Below are positions 9,684 through 19,038 of a stretch of 64,000 nt of DNA, piece after piece. Made by a program: the position numbers and the translations under genes. Numbering within the stretch: position 1 is the first letter of the stretch; every line of letters starts with the position of its first letter. Source of the stretch: Pseudomonas fluorescens (lineage in GTDB: Bacteria; Pseudomonadota; Gammaproteobacteria; Pseudomonadales; Pseudomonadaceae); contig NZ_CP008896.1 in assembly GCF_000730425.1 (NCBI RefSeq), forward strand, positions 496,001 to 560,000, given 5' to 3'. The notes beneath the pieces are model-generated. The model worked only from the letters and a program-made list of their open reading frames with translations, made no database searches and had not been told where the DNA came from.

Positions 9684-9760
9684 GAGGCGAGTTAATTAAC
9701 GGGCGCGCAGAAAACTACGGCTGGCTTAGTTCCAAAGGAACGCCAGTTAATTAATTGGCC
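9684..9760 (-). promoter_or_regulatory. mgtA upstream region with two GTTAATTAA repeats and a hairpin
   Basis: The 9-mer GTTAATTAA occurs at 9691-9699 and again at 9746-9754, 55 bases apart. The second copy sits in a near-palindrome CCAGTTAATTAATTGG. Between them GTTCC-AAA-GGAAC (about 9729-9741) forms a short hairpin. The position before mgtA suggests control elements; no regulator is assigned. Confidence 0.4.
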
Positions 9761-9791
9761 AATAATCAGGAAGTTGCTGTTTCCAACCGGC

Positions 9792-10076
9792 TTATGCCGC
9801 GTGAGCACTGAGCATCAGGCGCACGTGGGCAAGCAGGCTGGAAACGTTCCGTCTCTGCGGATCTTGAGGGTCGGCGTGGTCCCATTGCTGGACCAGATGG
9901 CCGGTGGTGGGGCACAGGCGCCAGTGAGCCTGGAGGTGGATCGGGTTGAGACGCAGGGAGGGGGAGGCAAAGGCCGTGCGCACTGGGGCAGCGCCCAGGG
10001 AACCACGGCACAGCTTGGCCCGCAGGGCTTGGGCCAGCGTGCGTAGATCAGGTAGAACAAGGGTCTGGAAATTCAT
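9792..10076 (-). CDS. Small hypothetical protein
   Basis: 94 residues, no recognised domain. GAGGTG seven bases before the ATG is a good SD and favours a real gene. The N-terminal half is basic and helical (RTLAQALRAKLCRG). The C-terminal part carries HWRLCPTTGHLVQQWD, a pattern I associate with small Pseudomonas proteins of unknown role. It lies upstream of mgtA on the same strand and could be co-transcribed, although the 208-base gap contains likely mgtA control sequences. Confidence 0.55.
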   Translation of the reverse strand: MNFQTLVLPDLRTLAQALRAKLCRGSLGAAPVRTAFASPSLRLNPIHLQAHWRLCPTTGHLVQQWDHADPQDPQRRNVSSLLAHVRLMLSAHAA

Positions 10077-10385
10077 AACACACCTCGGGACCGGACTGGC
10101 GCCGGCTCAAGGCAGTTACGTTGGAGCATCAAGCTCTAGCGCAGCTTACCCGGCCTGGAAGGCGAGTCCCGTCTTTATTCTGGGTTTGGCGCCCGACCCC
10201 CGCATTCGCGGGTGAAGGACAGCGACTAGATACTGTGTCCATTGGCTTCTTTTGTGAGGTTGAAAAAAGGCCCGAGTTGCAGGCACGGGCAATCTACTCA
10301 GGCGGGCAGTGGATGTCAATCAATAATAAACTTGTTTGTTGTTTGTTCAGACTTTATTCAGATTGGGATTGTTCAATCTATAAGT
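10077..10385. other. 309-base intergenic region
   Basis: The left third, next to the 94-residue gene, is GC-rich and rich in short inverted repeats (GGACCGGACTGGCGCCGG and nearby), so a structured leader for that gene is possible. The right third, after the lysE-type stop, is AT-rich with repeated TTGTTTGTTG. No ORF or known riboswitch motif was recognised. Confidence 0.4.
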
Positions 10386-10997
10386 TCATAGGCTATAGGC
10401 AGCCAATAACGCCAGATAGATCAATACTAACCCACATGCACCATGACTGATGCGTTGCCAAGTTGCCGAGGCATTCTTTCGCAAGATACTCACCAACCCC
10501 GCAATCAAAAAGCACGACAGGATCGCAGCCAGCATAAAACCGACGAAGAACATCAGGGTCTGGCCATGGCTCGGGGTGGCGCCGACGATGCCTGACAGAG
10601 CGCTGCCCAGGGCCCCCCAATACACAATGTTCTTCGGGTTGGCCAGCGAGAGGGCGGCGCCGACCAGCAGCGCATTGCGCCCGGTGCTGGCCGGGGCGCT
10701 GTCGGGTTGTGGCAGGCGCCAGGCATCCACCAGGCTGCGCACGCCGAGCCAGGCCAGGTACAACGCGCAAAGGGCCGTCAGGGGCACGCGTACCGCTTCG
10801 TGCTGAATCAGCAGGGCCATGCCGGTGAGGCCGATCACCGCCCAGGTCGCATCACCCAACAGCGAGCCCACCTGCACCAGCAATGCCGGGGTGAACCCGT
10901 GCAACAGGCCACGGCGCAACGTCTCGGCCAGCACGGCACCGGGGGACAGGCAAAACACAAAACCAAACACCAGTGCGCTAAAAAAGATCGTCAACAT
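10386..10997 (-). CDS. LysE/RhtB-family amino-acid exporter
   Basis: 203 residues with about six membrane helices and the family N-terminus FVFCLSPGAVLAETLRRG. LysE/RhtB proteins export amino acids or homoserine lactone-like compounds; the substrate cannot be read from sequence. The chosen ATG has GGAAGGG four bases upstream. An in-frame extension to 11102 would run through a REP element and is rejected as the start. Confidence 0.85.
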   Translation of the reverse strand: MLTIFFSALVFGFVFCLSPGAVLAETLRRGLLHGFTPALLVQVGSLLGDATWAVIGLTGMALLIQHEAVRVPLTALCALYLAWLGVRSLVDAWRLPQPDSAPASTGRNALLVGAALSLANPKNIVYWGALGSALSGIVGATPSHGQTLMFFVGFMLAAILSCFLIAGLVSILRKNASATWQRISHGACGLVLIYLALLAAYSL

Positions 10998-11023
10998 CGC
11001 CCTTCCATAATCAACCGATGATT

Positions 11024-11117
11024 CCCGTAGGAGCCGGCTTGCCGGCGATGGCGTCGGTCCATCCAGCAACAGTGCCGCCTGATGAACCGCTATCGCCGGC
11101 AAGCCGGTTCCTACGGG
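11024..11117. repeat. REP pair in inverted orientation
   Basis: CCCGTAGGAGCCGGCTTGCC at 11024-11043 is matched by the inverted GGCAAGCCGGTTCCTACGGG at 11098-11117. This is a typical Pseudomonas BIME-like doublet of the GTAGGAGCCGGC family. It lies between the exporter and arsB genes. Confidence 0.9.
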
Positions 11118-11232
11118 TCAATGTCAGGCCGCTGCAGGGGGTGCTGCTGATTTCGTAGTGGCCCAGCCAGGCGTGGTGCAAAGAACTCATGGGGAGGGCT
11201 CGATGGCGGTAGGTGTGGGAAAGCATACCGGT

Positions 11233-12516
11233 TTAGAAACTCAGGCGCAGGGCTAGTGCGGCCAGGGTGATGATGAGCACCGGCAGGGTCAGGACGATGC
11301 CGACCTTGAAGTAATAACCCCAGGTGATCCGGATGCCCTTGCGCGCCAGAATATGCAGCCAGAGCAAGGTCGCCAGGCTGCCGATGGGCGTGATTTTCGG
11401 CCCCAGGTCACTGCCGATCACATTGGCGTAGATCATCGCCTCCTTGACCACGCCCACGGCATGGCTGGCCTCGATCGACAGTGCACCGATCAGCACCGTC
11501 GGCAGGTTGTTCATCACCGAAGACAGCAGTGCCGTCAGCAATCCGGTACCCAGCGCGGCGCCCCATACGCCGTAATCGGCGAAGGTGTTGAGCCAGGTGG
11601 CCAGGTAAGTGGTCAGGCCGGCATTGCGCAGGCCATACACCACCAGGTACATCCCCAAGGAGAAAATCACGATTTGCCAGGGCGCTTCCTTGAGTACCTT
11701 GCGCGTGGAAATCTTGTGCCCTTTGGCGGCGATCACCAGCAGGAGCAGGGCGCAGGCGGCCGAGATGGCGCTGATCGGAATGCCCAGGGGTTCGAGGGCG
11801 AAGCAACCGACCAACAGAATGCCCAGCACCCACCAGGCTGCGTGGAAGGTCGCCGGGTCATGGATGGCACTGGCCGGTGACGGCAGGTCCGCGGGATCGT
11901 AACTTTGTGGGATATCACGCCGGAAGAACCACAGCAGGACCGCCAGGGTCGCTGCGACGCTGACCAGGTTGACGGGCACCATGATCGCCGCGTACTCGTT
12001 GAAGCCGATCTTGAAATAATCCGCAGAGACGATGTTTACCAGGTTGGACACCACCAGCGGCAAGCTGGCGGTGTCGGCGATAAACCCTGCACCCATCACG
12101 AACGCCAGGGTCGCAGCTGGCGAGAAGCGCAGTGCCAGGAGCATCGACATGACAATCGGCGTCAGGATCAGCGCTGCACCGTCATTGGCGAACAGCGCCG
12201 AGACCAGCGCCCCCAGCAGCACCATATAGGCAAACAGCCGGCGGCCACGGCCCCGCCCCCAACGCGCCACATGCAAGGCGGCCCAGGCGAAAAAACCGGC
12301 TTCGTCGAGGATCAGGCTGATGATGATCAACGCGACGAAGGTGCCGGTGGCATTCCAGATGATCTGCCACACCACAGGGATATCCGCCAGGCTGATCACG
12401 CCGCAGGCCATGGCGAGGATCGCCCCCATTGCGGCACTCCAGCCCACGCCCAGGCCCTTGGGTTGCCAGATGACCAGGACAATGGTGAACAGGAAGATGG
12501 CGAGGGCAGCAAGCAT
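11233..12516 (-). CDS. arsB: ArsB-type arsenite/anion efflux permease
   Basis: 427 residues, the usual ArsB length, with many membrane helices from [16 protein letters not shown] to the C-terminal [13 protein letters not shown]. Conserved loops [17 protein letters not shown] and [19 protein letters not shown] match ArsB, which exports arsenite/antimonite. The ATG at 12516 is ten bases after GGAG; the ATG at 12525 is only one base after it. There is no arsR, arsC or arsH beside it, so this is an orphan copy and a different anion substrate is possible. Confidence 0.8.
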   Translation of the reverse strand: MLAALAIFLFTIVLVIWQPKGLGVGWSAAMGAILAMACGVISLADIPVVWQIIWNATGTFVALIIISLILDEAGFFAWAALHVARWGRGRGRRLFAYMVLLGALVSALFANDGAALILTPIVMSMLLALRFSPAATLAFVMGAGFIADTASLPLVVSNLVNIVSADYFKIGFNEYAAIMVPVNLVSVAATLAVLLWFFRRDIPQSYDPADLPSPASAIHDPATFHAAWWVLGILLVGCFALEPLGIPISAISAACALLLLVIAAKGHKISTRKVLKEAPWQIVIFSLGMYLVVYGLRNAGLTTYLATWLNTFADYGVWGAALGTGLLTALLSSVMNNLPTVLIGALSIEASHAVGVVKEAMIYANVIGSDLGPKITPIGSLATLLWLHILARKGIRITWGYYFKVGIVLTLPVLIITLAALALRLSF

Positions 12517-12658
12517 CAAGGACATTCTCCGCGGGGTGGCGATTCGGCGTTTGATTGACCTGTGACAAGGTACCGGGATTCTGTGGCAAGTGGTTGAAAT
12601 TAAAATGAAACACAACTGTCCTAAAGTGCCCGCCATTGGTGATAAAGGAAGTAACGGT

Positions 12659-12874
12659 GTGACCCGTGCCACTCGCAACTTGCGCAAGACCCTCGACTCT
12701 GTCGCGGACAACAACGAAACCGCAGCCTTCGACTTGATGCGTGCCGTCGAAAAACTCAGCGATGAAGTGCTGCGCCAGCGCCTGCTCAACACCATCCACC
12801 GGCTTAACCAGGATGCCCACGAGTTGCGTGAGGCCCGGGACGCGGTAGAACGGGTATCGGTCAAGCTGGCCTGA
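12659..12874 (+). CDS. Small helical hypothetical protein (GTG start)
   Basis: 71 residues, almost entirely charged alpha-helix ([20 protein letters not shown]), possibly a short coiled coil. The GTG at 12659 follows GGAAG with a seven-base spacer. Earlier in-frame starts at 12590 and 12605 lack an SD and lie in the region shared with the divergent arsB promoter. No membrane segment or known domain. Confidence 0.6.
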   Translation: MTRATRNLRKTLDSVADNNETAAFDLMRAVEKLSDEVLRQRLLNTIHRLNQDAHELREARDAVERVSVKLA

Positions 12875-13003
12875 TAAGGGCCCATGACCGTTCGGCGACT
12901 GCTGCGTGACGATTATTTTGGATGAGCTGACACTAGGCGCGGCCACGGCTGCAGCAGACAGGATCCGTGAAGCCTTCGTGCTCAATACAGAGGAAGTCAT
13001 CGA

Positions 13004-13699
13004 ATGAGTGAAAAACCGGCAATTGTTCTGGTACACGGGTTTTGGGGCGGCGCAGCGCATTGGAGTCGAGTGATCGTCGAGCTGCGGAAAAAGGGCTACG
13101 GCGACTTGCACGCGGTGGAAATCCCCCTGACGTCACTGGCTGAAGACGCCGAACGTACACGCAAGATGGTGGCCCAGATCAAGGGGCCGGTCCTGTTGGT
13201 CGGGCATTCCTATGGAGGGGCGGTTATCTCCCAGGCGGGTAATGAACCCAATGTCCAGGGGCTGGTGTTCATTGCCGCGTTTGCCCCGGATGACGGGGAA
13301 AGCCCGGGTGCCATTACCCAGGCGCACCTGCCCAAGGCCGCGCCCAATCTGGCGCCGGACAGCGATGGCTACCTGTGGGTCAAGCCCGAGTTGTTCCATG
13401 AAAGCTTCTGCCAGGACTTGCCGCAATCGGAGGGCGACGTCCTGGGGGTCACACAGAAGGCGCCGCTGGCCAGCACCTTTGGCGACGAAGTCAGCAACCC
13501 TGCCTGGAAGACCAAGCCATCGTGGTATCAGGTGTCCACCCAGGACCATATGATTCACCCCGATAACCAGGTGCGCATGGCCGAGCGCATCAAACCCCGT
13601 GAGATTCTCACCCTGGACGCCAGTCATGCTTCGCTAGCCTCCAGGGCTGTTGAAGTGGCGGCCTTTATTGATAAAGCCGCCACGGCCCTGCAGAAGTAA
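13004..13699 (+). CDS. Alpha/beta-fold hydrolase
   Basis: 231 residues. HGFWGG near the N-terminus is the oxyanion-hole loop, LLVGHSYGGAVIS carries the nucleophile Ser (about residue 69), and STQDHMIHPDNQ with LDASHASLAS supplies the acid and catalytic His. The fold and length match small esterase/hydrolases of the EstA/salicylate-esterase type. Substrate unknown. SD AGGAAG lies before the ATG. It stands alone between the 71-residue gene and azlCD. Confidence 0.85.
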   Translation: MSEKPAIVLVHGFWGGAAHWSRVIVELRKKGYGDLHAVEIPLTSLAEDAERTRKMVAQIKGPVLLVGHSYGGAVISQAGNEPNVQGLVFIAAFAPDDGESPGAITQAHLPKAAPNLAPDSDGYLWVKPELFHESFCQDLPQSEGDVLGVTQKAPLASTFGDEVSNPAWKTKPSWYQVSTQDHMIHPDNQVRMAERIKPREILTLDASHASLASRAVEVAAFIDKAATALQK

Positions 13700-13816
13700 T
13701 GGTGGCGGGCAACATTCCTTCCCAACGTCGGGGTGTTGCCTGCTGCAAGATCGTTCAAGACAATCCTGGTTGGCACTGCCATGCTTGTCGACTGTCTGTC
13801 GATGAGCCCGTTGTCC

Positions 13817-14512
13817 ATGCCTACTGCCTTGCCTCATTACGCTTTCGCCCGTGGCGCGATTGCGATCATCCCCCTGTCGCTGGCCTGTGCCCCGTGGGGC
13901 CTGTTGGCCGGTTCCCTGGCGATTGACGCCCAGTTCACCCCGCTGGAAAGCCAGGGCCTGTCGGCCATTGTGTTTGCCGGTGCCGCGCAGTTGGTGGCGA
14001 TTGGCATGGTCAAGAGCGGCGCGAGCCTGATCGCCATATTGCTCACCACGTTGCTGCTGACCTCCCAGCACTTGCTATATGGCATGCATATGCGGGCCAC
14101 GCTGTCGCCCTTGCCGGCGCGGTGGCGCATGAGCCTGGGCTTTTTGCTGACGGATGAGTTCTTTGCCCTGGTCAGCCAGTACGACCGCCAGACCTTCAAT
14201 CGCTGGTATGCCCTGGGTGTGGGCCTGACGTTCTACGTGGCCTGGAACCTGTTCACCCTGGCTGGCATCGTGCTCGGCAAGAGCATCCCCAACCTTGATC
14301 AACTGGGCCTGGAGTTTTCCATCGCCGCGACCTTTATCGCCTTGATCACCCCGGTAGTGCGCGATGTGCCAACGGTGGTGTGCGTGGCCGTGGCCTTGCT
14401 GTTCTCGGTGCTGCTCAGCTACTGGCACTGGGAGTCGGCGGTGGTGGTGTCGGGGTTGTTGGGGATGAGTGCAGGGTATGCCTGCAAACGCTTGGGAGTG
14501 GGGCAACGATGA
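13817..14512 (+). CDS. azlC: AzlC-family branched-chain amino-acid exporter, large subunit
   Basis: About 231 residues with multiple membrane helices and the AzlC core GLSAIVFAGAAQLVAIGM and TSQHLLYGMHMR. With AzlD it forms an inner-membrane exporter for branched-chain amino acids or analogues such as azaleucine. Several in-frame starts exist (GTG 13733, ATG 13781, 13802, 13817), none with a strong SD; 13817 gives the usual N-terminus and length. ATGA overlap with azlD supports a coupled pair. Confidence 0.82.
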   Translation: MPTALPHYAFARGAIAIIPLSLACAPWGLLAGSLAIDAQFTPLESQGLSAIVFAGAAQLVAIGMVKSGASLIAILLTTLLLTSQHLLYGMHMRATLSPLPARWRMSLGFLLTDEFFALVSQYDRQTFNRWYALGVGLTFYVAWNLFTLAGIVLGKSIPNLDQLGLEFSIAATFIALITPVVRDVPTVVCVAVALLFSVLLSYWHWESAVVVSGLLGMSAGYACKRLGVGQR

Positions 14513-14820
14513 TTTTCGTGATGATTATCGGCATGGGCCTGGCGGTGTTTTTCAACCGTTACCTGTTTCTGGAGCCGCGTTTGCCGGTGCGCCTGAACCG
14601 CGGCGCCCGGGAATTTCTTGGTTTCGCGGTGCCTGGCATGTTGACGGCGATTTGCGGGCCGATCATTTTCCTGGCCGAGCATAAGCTCGACCTGAGTCCC
14701 ACCAACCCTTACCTGCTGGCCGGGATCTGCGCGGTGGCCCTGATGTTCTGGACCCGCAGCGTGTTGACGACGGTGCTGCTGAGCATGGGGCTGTTCTACC
14801 TGTTTCGCTGGTTGCTTTAG
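14509..14820 (+). CDS. azlD: AzlD-family small exporter subunit
   Basis: 103 residues, three to four hydrophobic helices, beginning MIFVMIIGMGLAVFFNRYL and containing FLGFAVPGMLTAIC, as expected for AzlD. The ATG overlaps the azlC stop, so the partner proteins are probably made in fixed ratio. A degenerate REP-like GGCTTGCCGACGATAGCGG follows the stop. Confidence 0.82.
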   Translation: MIFVMIIGMGLAVFFNRYLFLEPRLPVRLNRGAREFLGFAVPGMLTAICGPIIFLAEHKLDLSPTNPYLLAGICAVALMFWTRSVLTTVLLSMGLFYLFRWLL

Positions 14821-14902
14821 GGGGGCTTGCCGACGATAGCGGCCGAGAACTCACCACACACGTTCAATGATACAGTCGCGTTTTTTTCAAGGAAGCGATG
14901 GC

Positions 14903-15256
14903 ATGCGGAAGGTGGTGATAGGTGCGTTGGTGCTGGCGGCGCTGGCCGGTTGTGCAGGCTCTAAGATGAAAGACGCGCGCTCTGGTGCGCCTTATAAAAC
15001 CCTGGCCTCAGACAAGGCGGCACTGATCGTCGCCCAGTGCATCCAGTTCGGTTGGCAGGACGAGGCCGTATTCGGTGTCGATGCTGGCGGCTTCATGGAG
15101 CCAGCCCAAGGTGGGGGCCATACGGTCTACACCACGGGCGGCGACTACTTTGTCGATGTGCGCAGTGCAGGCACCCGCACCACCGTCAGTTACTACGCTG
15201 CCGAGGACAATTGGGCCGCCAAGCGTCGCCTGGCAGCCCTGGCCACTTGTCTGTAG
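14903..15256 (+). CDS. Putative lipoprotein
   Basis: 117 residues. The signal sequence MRKVVIGALVLAALAGC ends in a lipobox (LAGC, acylated Cys17). The mature domain of about 100 residues contains YTTGGDYFVDV and ends RLAALATCL; two further cysteines may form a disulfide. No family recognised. An in-frame ATG at 14867 exists, but the lipobox spacing and the SD-like AAGGAAG at 14889-14895 favour 14903. Confidence 0.7.
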   Translation: MRKVVIGALVLAALAGCAGSKMKDARSGAPYKTLASDKAALIVAQCIQFGWQDEAVFGVDAGGFMEPAQGGGHTVYTTGGDYFVDVRSAGTRTTVSYYAAEDNWAAKRRLAALATCL

Positions 15257-15311
15257 ATTTCTTCAGAAATACCCGGCGGACACACCGTCGGCTTTGCCTT
15301 AAAATGCCCGC

Positions 15312-15374
15312 GCTTGCCCGACATGATGGCTCTTTACCAGTACATGGATGTCGAGGTCTAAATGTCGGGCAAGC
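15312..15374. other. 13-bp perfect inverted repeat enclosing a 12-codon mini-ORF
   Basis: GCTTGCCCGACAT at 15312-15324 pairs perfectly with ATGTCGGGCAAGC at 15362-15374. The loop contains ATG ATG GCT ... GTC TAA (15323-15361, MMALYQYMDVEV), whose stop abuts an ATG at 15362 placed after GAGGT. The second ATG opens only a short frame running into the 3' end of the convergent yoaK-like gene. It could be a leader/attenuator or the leftover 5' end of a deleted gene. Confidence 0.4.
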
Positions 15375-15380
15375 ATCTTT

Positions 15381-16085
15381 TCACCGTGGCATATAGCCTA
15401 AGTGCCACCGCCTGGGAATCTTCAACGACACCAGGCCCAGCAGCGCCGACAACAGGCCGCTGACCAGCAGGGCCCTGATTCCCAACTGATGCTCCAGCAA
15501 GGCGCCGATCACCGCGCCGACAAACATCCCGGCCCAGGGAATCAACTGTACACGCCAGCCATTGCGGCGCTCCCCCAGCATCCAGCGCCCCAGCCCGCGC
15601 CCGAAACGCGACAGTGCGCCGGTCACGTACGTCAGCCCCACAGGCAGGCCGTTGACCTGTTCCACTGCCGCATTGAGCATGCCCATGGCAATGATCGCGG
15701 CCAGTACTGCCGGCAACTGTTCAGCCATCGGCCACGCCGCCGCGCCGCACAACAGGGTGGCAATACACAGCAACAGCGGCAGCGCGTGGCGCTTGCTGAT
15801 ACGGCTGATGATCACACCCAGCGCATTACCCAGGATAAACGTCGCCACCAGCAGGGTAAGGCGCCCGGTGAGCCCCAGGTCACCCTCACTGATCGCCACC
15901 GCCAGCCGCGTGGTGTTGCCGCTCATGAACGAGACAAAATCGCCACTGGCCATAAAACCGATAGCGTCGGTCATGCCCGCCAGCACCGAGAGGCTGGCCA
16001 CTAGCGTCAGGCCAATGCGGCCCCGCCATTTGTGCTGGTGCTGCAGAGCGGTATTGACCATGGGTTTAGGGGAGGAGGGCAGCAC
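15381..16085 (-). CDS. YoaK/DUF1275-family membrane protein
   Basis: 234 residues with six to seven helices and the family signature LAGMTDAIGFMASGDFVSFMSGNTTR (written here only as landmark, about residues 36-61). DUF1275 members are inner-membrane proteins of unknown transport function. The GTG at 16085 has GAGGA ten bases upstream; the ATG at 16061 (MVNTALQ) is an alternative without an SD. Confidence 0.8.
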   Translation of the reverse strand: MLPSSPKPMVNTALQHQHKWRGRIGLTLVASLSVLAGMTDAIGFMASGDFVSFMSGNTTRLAVAISEGDLGLTGRLTLLVATFILGNALGVIISRISKRHALPLLLCIATLLCGAAAWPMAEQLPAVLAAIIAMGMLNAAVEQVNGLPVGLTYVTGALSRFGRGLGRWMLGERRNGWRVQLIPWAGMFVGAVIGALLEHQLGIRALLVSGLLSALLGLVSLKIPRRWHLGYMPR

Positions 16086-16165
16086 GTCGAGAGGTTCCTC
16101 AGTGAGATTATCCGGCCACTACCGTAGGACGCTTTCCTGCCGACTGCAATGATTTGGCACATCCT

Positions 16166-17800
16166 TCAGTTCATCTCCAAGCGCCAGCCCATGGCTTGCC
16201 AGGTCAGCACATGAGTCGGCTTGAGCGCCTTGAGAAACGCCGCGTCATGGGAGACCGCAATCAGTGCTCCAGTAAACCCTTGCAAAGCCTGCTCGAAAGC
16301 CATCACCGACTCCAGGTCCAGGTGGTTGGTGGGTTCGTCCAACAGCAACAATTGCGCCGGGGTCTTGCGCCATAAGGCAATCGCCATGGCCGCCTTCAGG
16401 CGCTCACCGCCACTGAGCTGGCCGGTGGGTTGGGTCACGCGCAAGGCATCCAACTGCAACAAAGCCAGGCGTGTGCGCAACTCGGCTTCGGCCAGTGGCG
16501 TGTCCATCCACTTCAGTTGTTCGACGATCGATTGCCGGTCATCGAGCAGCGCCAATGGTTGGTCGAGATAGGCGCAGGGCACGTGAACCGTGCATTCGCC
16601 GCTGACGGGTTGCCATTGGCCCGCCAGTAGCTTGAGCAGGGTGGATTTGCCGCAGCCGTTCGGCCCGTTGACGGCGACCCGTACCGGCCCACACAGGCTG
16701 GCGTTGATGAAGGTGCTCGGCGCGCGCGGGTCGAGCCAGGGCAACTGACTGTCGACCAACGTTAATACCTGGCGACCCGCTGGCAATGATGTGCCGGGCA
16801 AGGCGAGGAAGGTCGGGGTTTGGTCTACCACCCGCTCGTGGGCCGAGCGCACGCGTTCGTTCAACGTCTGTTTTTGCTGGACATGGGCGCTGCGCACATT
16901 GCTCACGATTTCGTTGGCGGCGCCTTTCCAGCGGGCCTTGGTGAAGGCGTCGACGTTGGCGGTTTCCGCATATTTACGGGCGCTGGCAGCGTGGCGCTGG
17001 AAGCTGTCAATAGCCTTTTTCAGGCGCTGGTGCTCACGCCGTCGATCCAGCCGGGCATGCTCCAGGGCCGCCTGGGCGGCGTGTTGTTCGGCATCACGCT
17101 GCGCACGATAGTCGTCGTAGTTGCCGCCATAGAGCCGGGCTCCGAGGGGGGACAGTTCGATGATCCGCTCCAGGGTATTGAGCAGGCGCCGGTCATGGCT
17201 GACCACCACCAAGCCGCCGCGCCAGCTACTGAGGGTCGCTGACAGCCAGTCGCGGCCGGCGCTGTCGAGGTGGTTGGTGGGTTCGTCGAGAATCAGTAAC
17301 TGCGGCATGCACAACAGGGCGCCAATCAGGGCGATCCTGGCCAGTTGGCCGCCGCTGAGTTGCCCGGCGGGCTGGCTGGGATCTATCTCGGACAAACCGG
17401 CACCGTCGAGGGCCTGGCGCAGGCGTTCGGCCAGGTCCCAGCGATCATCGATCAGTTCCAGGTCGCCGGGCAGCGCTTGCCCTCTGGCCAGGCGCTCAAG
17501 ACCAGCCAGGATTGGCGCGCAACCGCAGACCTGGGCCACGGTCTGCCCCGGCAACAGCTCGATGGTTTGTGGGACATAGGCGATACGGGCCGACGATTTG
17601 ATAACGCCGCAGGAAGGAAGAAGCACGCCGGCCAGCAGGCGTGCCAACACACTCTTGCCCATGCCATTACGGCCGACAATCCCGGTCGGGGTGTGATCGA
17701 TAGACAGGTTGAGGTCTTTCAGCAACGTCGCGCCATTGGCGAACTGGAAACCCACGTGATGCAAGGAAACAAGTACAGGCAGCCGGTTGACGTCAGTCAT
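16166..17800 (-). CDS. ABC-F family ATPase
   Basis: 544 residues, cytosolic, two ABC domains and no membrane part. Walker A motifs GIVGRNGMGKS and GPNGCGKS, signatures LSGGQLARIAL and LSGGERLKAAM, and DEPTNHLD twice. The charged helical linker (about 235-320) is the ABC-F P-site/arm region. Family members act at the ribosome or in antibiotic protection; the subgroup here is not resolved. GGAGGTG five bases before the ATG fixes this start over longer in-frame readings. Confidence 0.88.
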   Translation of the reverse strand: MTDVNRLPVLVSLHHVGFQFANGATLLKDLNLSIDHTPTGIVGRNGMGKSVLARLLAGVLLPSCGVIKSSARIAYVPQTIELLPGQTVAQVCGCAPILAGLERLARGQALPGDLELIDDRWDLAERLRQALDGAGLSEIDPSQPAGQLSGGQLARIALIGALLCMPQLLILDEPTNHLDSAGRDWLSATLSSWRGGLVVVSHDRRLLNTLERIIELSPLGARLYGGNYDDYRAQRDAEQHAAQAALEHARLDRRREHQRLKKAIDSFQRHAASARKYAETANVDAFTKARWKGAANEIVSNVRSAHVQQKQTLNERVRSAHERVVDQTPTFLALPGTSLPAGRQVLTLVDSQLPWLDPRAPSTFINASLCGPVRVAVNGPNGCGKSTLLKLLAGQWQPVSGECTVHVPCAYLDQPLALLDDRQSIVEQLKWMDTPLAEAELRTRLALLQLDALRVTQPTGQLSGGERLKAAMAIALWRKTPAQLLLLDEPTNHLDLESVMAFEQALQGFTGALIAVSHDAAFLKALKPTHVLTWQAMGWRLEMN

Positions 17801-17967
17801 CAGCACCTCCAGAACAATGTGGCACAAGCCAACAAGCGCGCCAGGCGGCTCATTGCGTTTACATGTTGGAAGGCTTAGTTGTTCACGTCGGCGGTCGTCC
17901 TGCGGGAGGAAAGGCCCCATAGGCTAGCGCAACTGAGTTACTTTTCCTACACCTGTGCTGCCAGCGC

Positions 17968-18972
17968 CTACAGTTGCTCAAGAAACATCGCCAGCCCGAC
18001 CTCTTCAGCTTTCAACCCTTTGCGCACCCTGGGCCTGGGCAGTTTCGCCAGGCTACCCAGGGTGAAGTGCTCCAGCACGGCGGGGTGGATGTAGCACTTG
18101 CGGCACACCGCAGGGGTATTGCCCAATTGTCGGGCGACGTGCTTGACCATCTCCACCACATGCTTTTTCGCATCTGACTCCGGTTGCCACGCCAGTTCCC
18201 GCAGCACTGCCAGGGCCAGGGCACTGCCGGCCCAGGTGCGATAATCCTTGGCGGTAAAGTCGGCGCCGGTGAGGCTGTGCAGGTACGCGTTGACGTCGGT
18301 GGAACTGACGGTATGCCGCTCGCCGTCTGCGTCCAGATACTGGAACAGGTCCTGCCCTGGCAACTCCAGGCAGCGCTTGAGTACGCCAGCCAGGCGCCGG
18401 TCCTTGACGCTGACCTGGTGTTCGACACCGCTCTTGCCACGGAACTGGAACTGGATTTCGCTGCCCTTGATGTCCACATGGCGGGTGCGCAAGGTGGTCA
18501 GGCCATAGGAGCGGTTATCGCGAGCGTATTGGCTGTTGCCGACGCGGATTAGCGTAGCGTCCAGCAACAGTACGACAGTGGCCAGGACCTTCTCCCGGTT
18601 AAACCCCGGCGCTTCGATTTGCGCTTGCAGGTGCTTGCGCAGTTTGGGCAACGCATTGCCAAAATCCTGCAGGCGCGAATATTTGTCGCTGTCGCGCACT
18701 TCACGCCAGCGTGGGTGATAGCGGTATTGTTTGCGGCCTCGGGCATCGCGCCCGGTGGCCTGCAGATGGCCCTTGGGGTCGGCGCAGATCCAGACGTCGG
18801 TATAGGCCGGCGGGATGGCAAGGGCGTTGATGCGCTGGATTTCGTCGGTGTCGGTGATGCGTTGGCCGTTGCTCTGGAAATACTGGAACGTGCCCCGCAG
18901 TTTGCGGCGACTCAGGCCCGGCTGATGGTCGTCAACGTAGTGCAGGTCGCGGGGCAGGGTGGAGTCGGGCAT
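17968..18972 (-). CDS. DNA topoisomerase IB
   Basis: 334 residues of the poxvirus-like bacterial type IB topoisomerase family, which relaxes DNA supercoils by a 3'-phosphotyrosyl intermediate. The N-terminal part has GLSRRKLRGTFQYF and IPPAYTDVWIC. The catalytic domain carries LLLDATLIRVGN, KDYRTWAGS and the likely nucleophile Tyr in CRKCYIHPAVLE near residue 305. The internal ATG at 18972 (MPDSTLPRD) fits the usual N-terminus better than the extension to 19026. Confidence 0.9.
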   Translation of the reverse strand: MPDSTLPRDLHYVDDHQPGLSRRKLRGTFQYFQSNGQRITDTDEIQRINALAIPPAYTDVWICADPKGHLQATGRDARGRKQYRYHPRWREVRDSDKYSRLQDFGNALPKLRKHLQAQIEAPGFNREKVLATVVLLLDATLIRVGNSQYARDNRSYGLTTLRTRHVDIKGSEIQFQFRGKSGVEHQVSVKDRRLAGVLKRCLELPGQDLFQYLDADGERHTVSSTDVNAYLHSLTGADFTAKDYRTWAGSALALAVLRELAWQPESDAKKHVVEMVKHVARQLGNTPAVCRKCYIHPAVLEHFTLGSLAKLPRPRVRKGLKAEEVGLAMFLEQL

Positions 18973-19038
18973 GGGACGCAGTCCTTGGCAGCAAATCAGG
19001 CCGGTATGGCTGATTGACCGCAGCACTGTGCCGTCCGT

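Noticed and set aside
10077..10385. Known riboswitch (Mn, Mg, glycine types)
   Set aside because: GC-rich inverted repeats are present, but no conserved riboswitch core was recognised.
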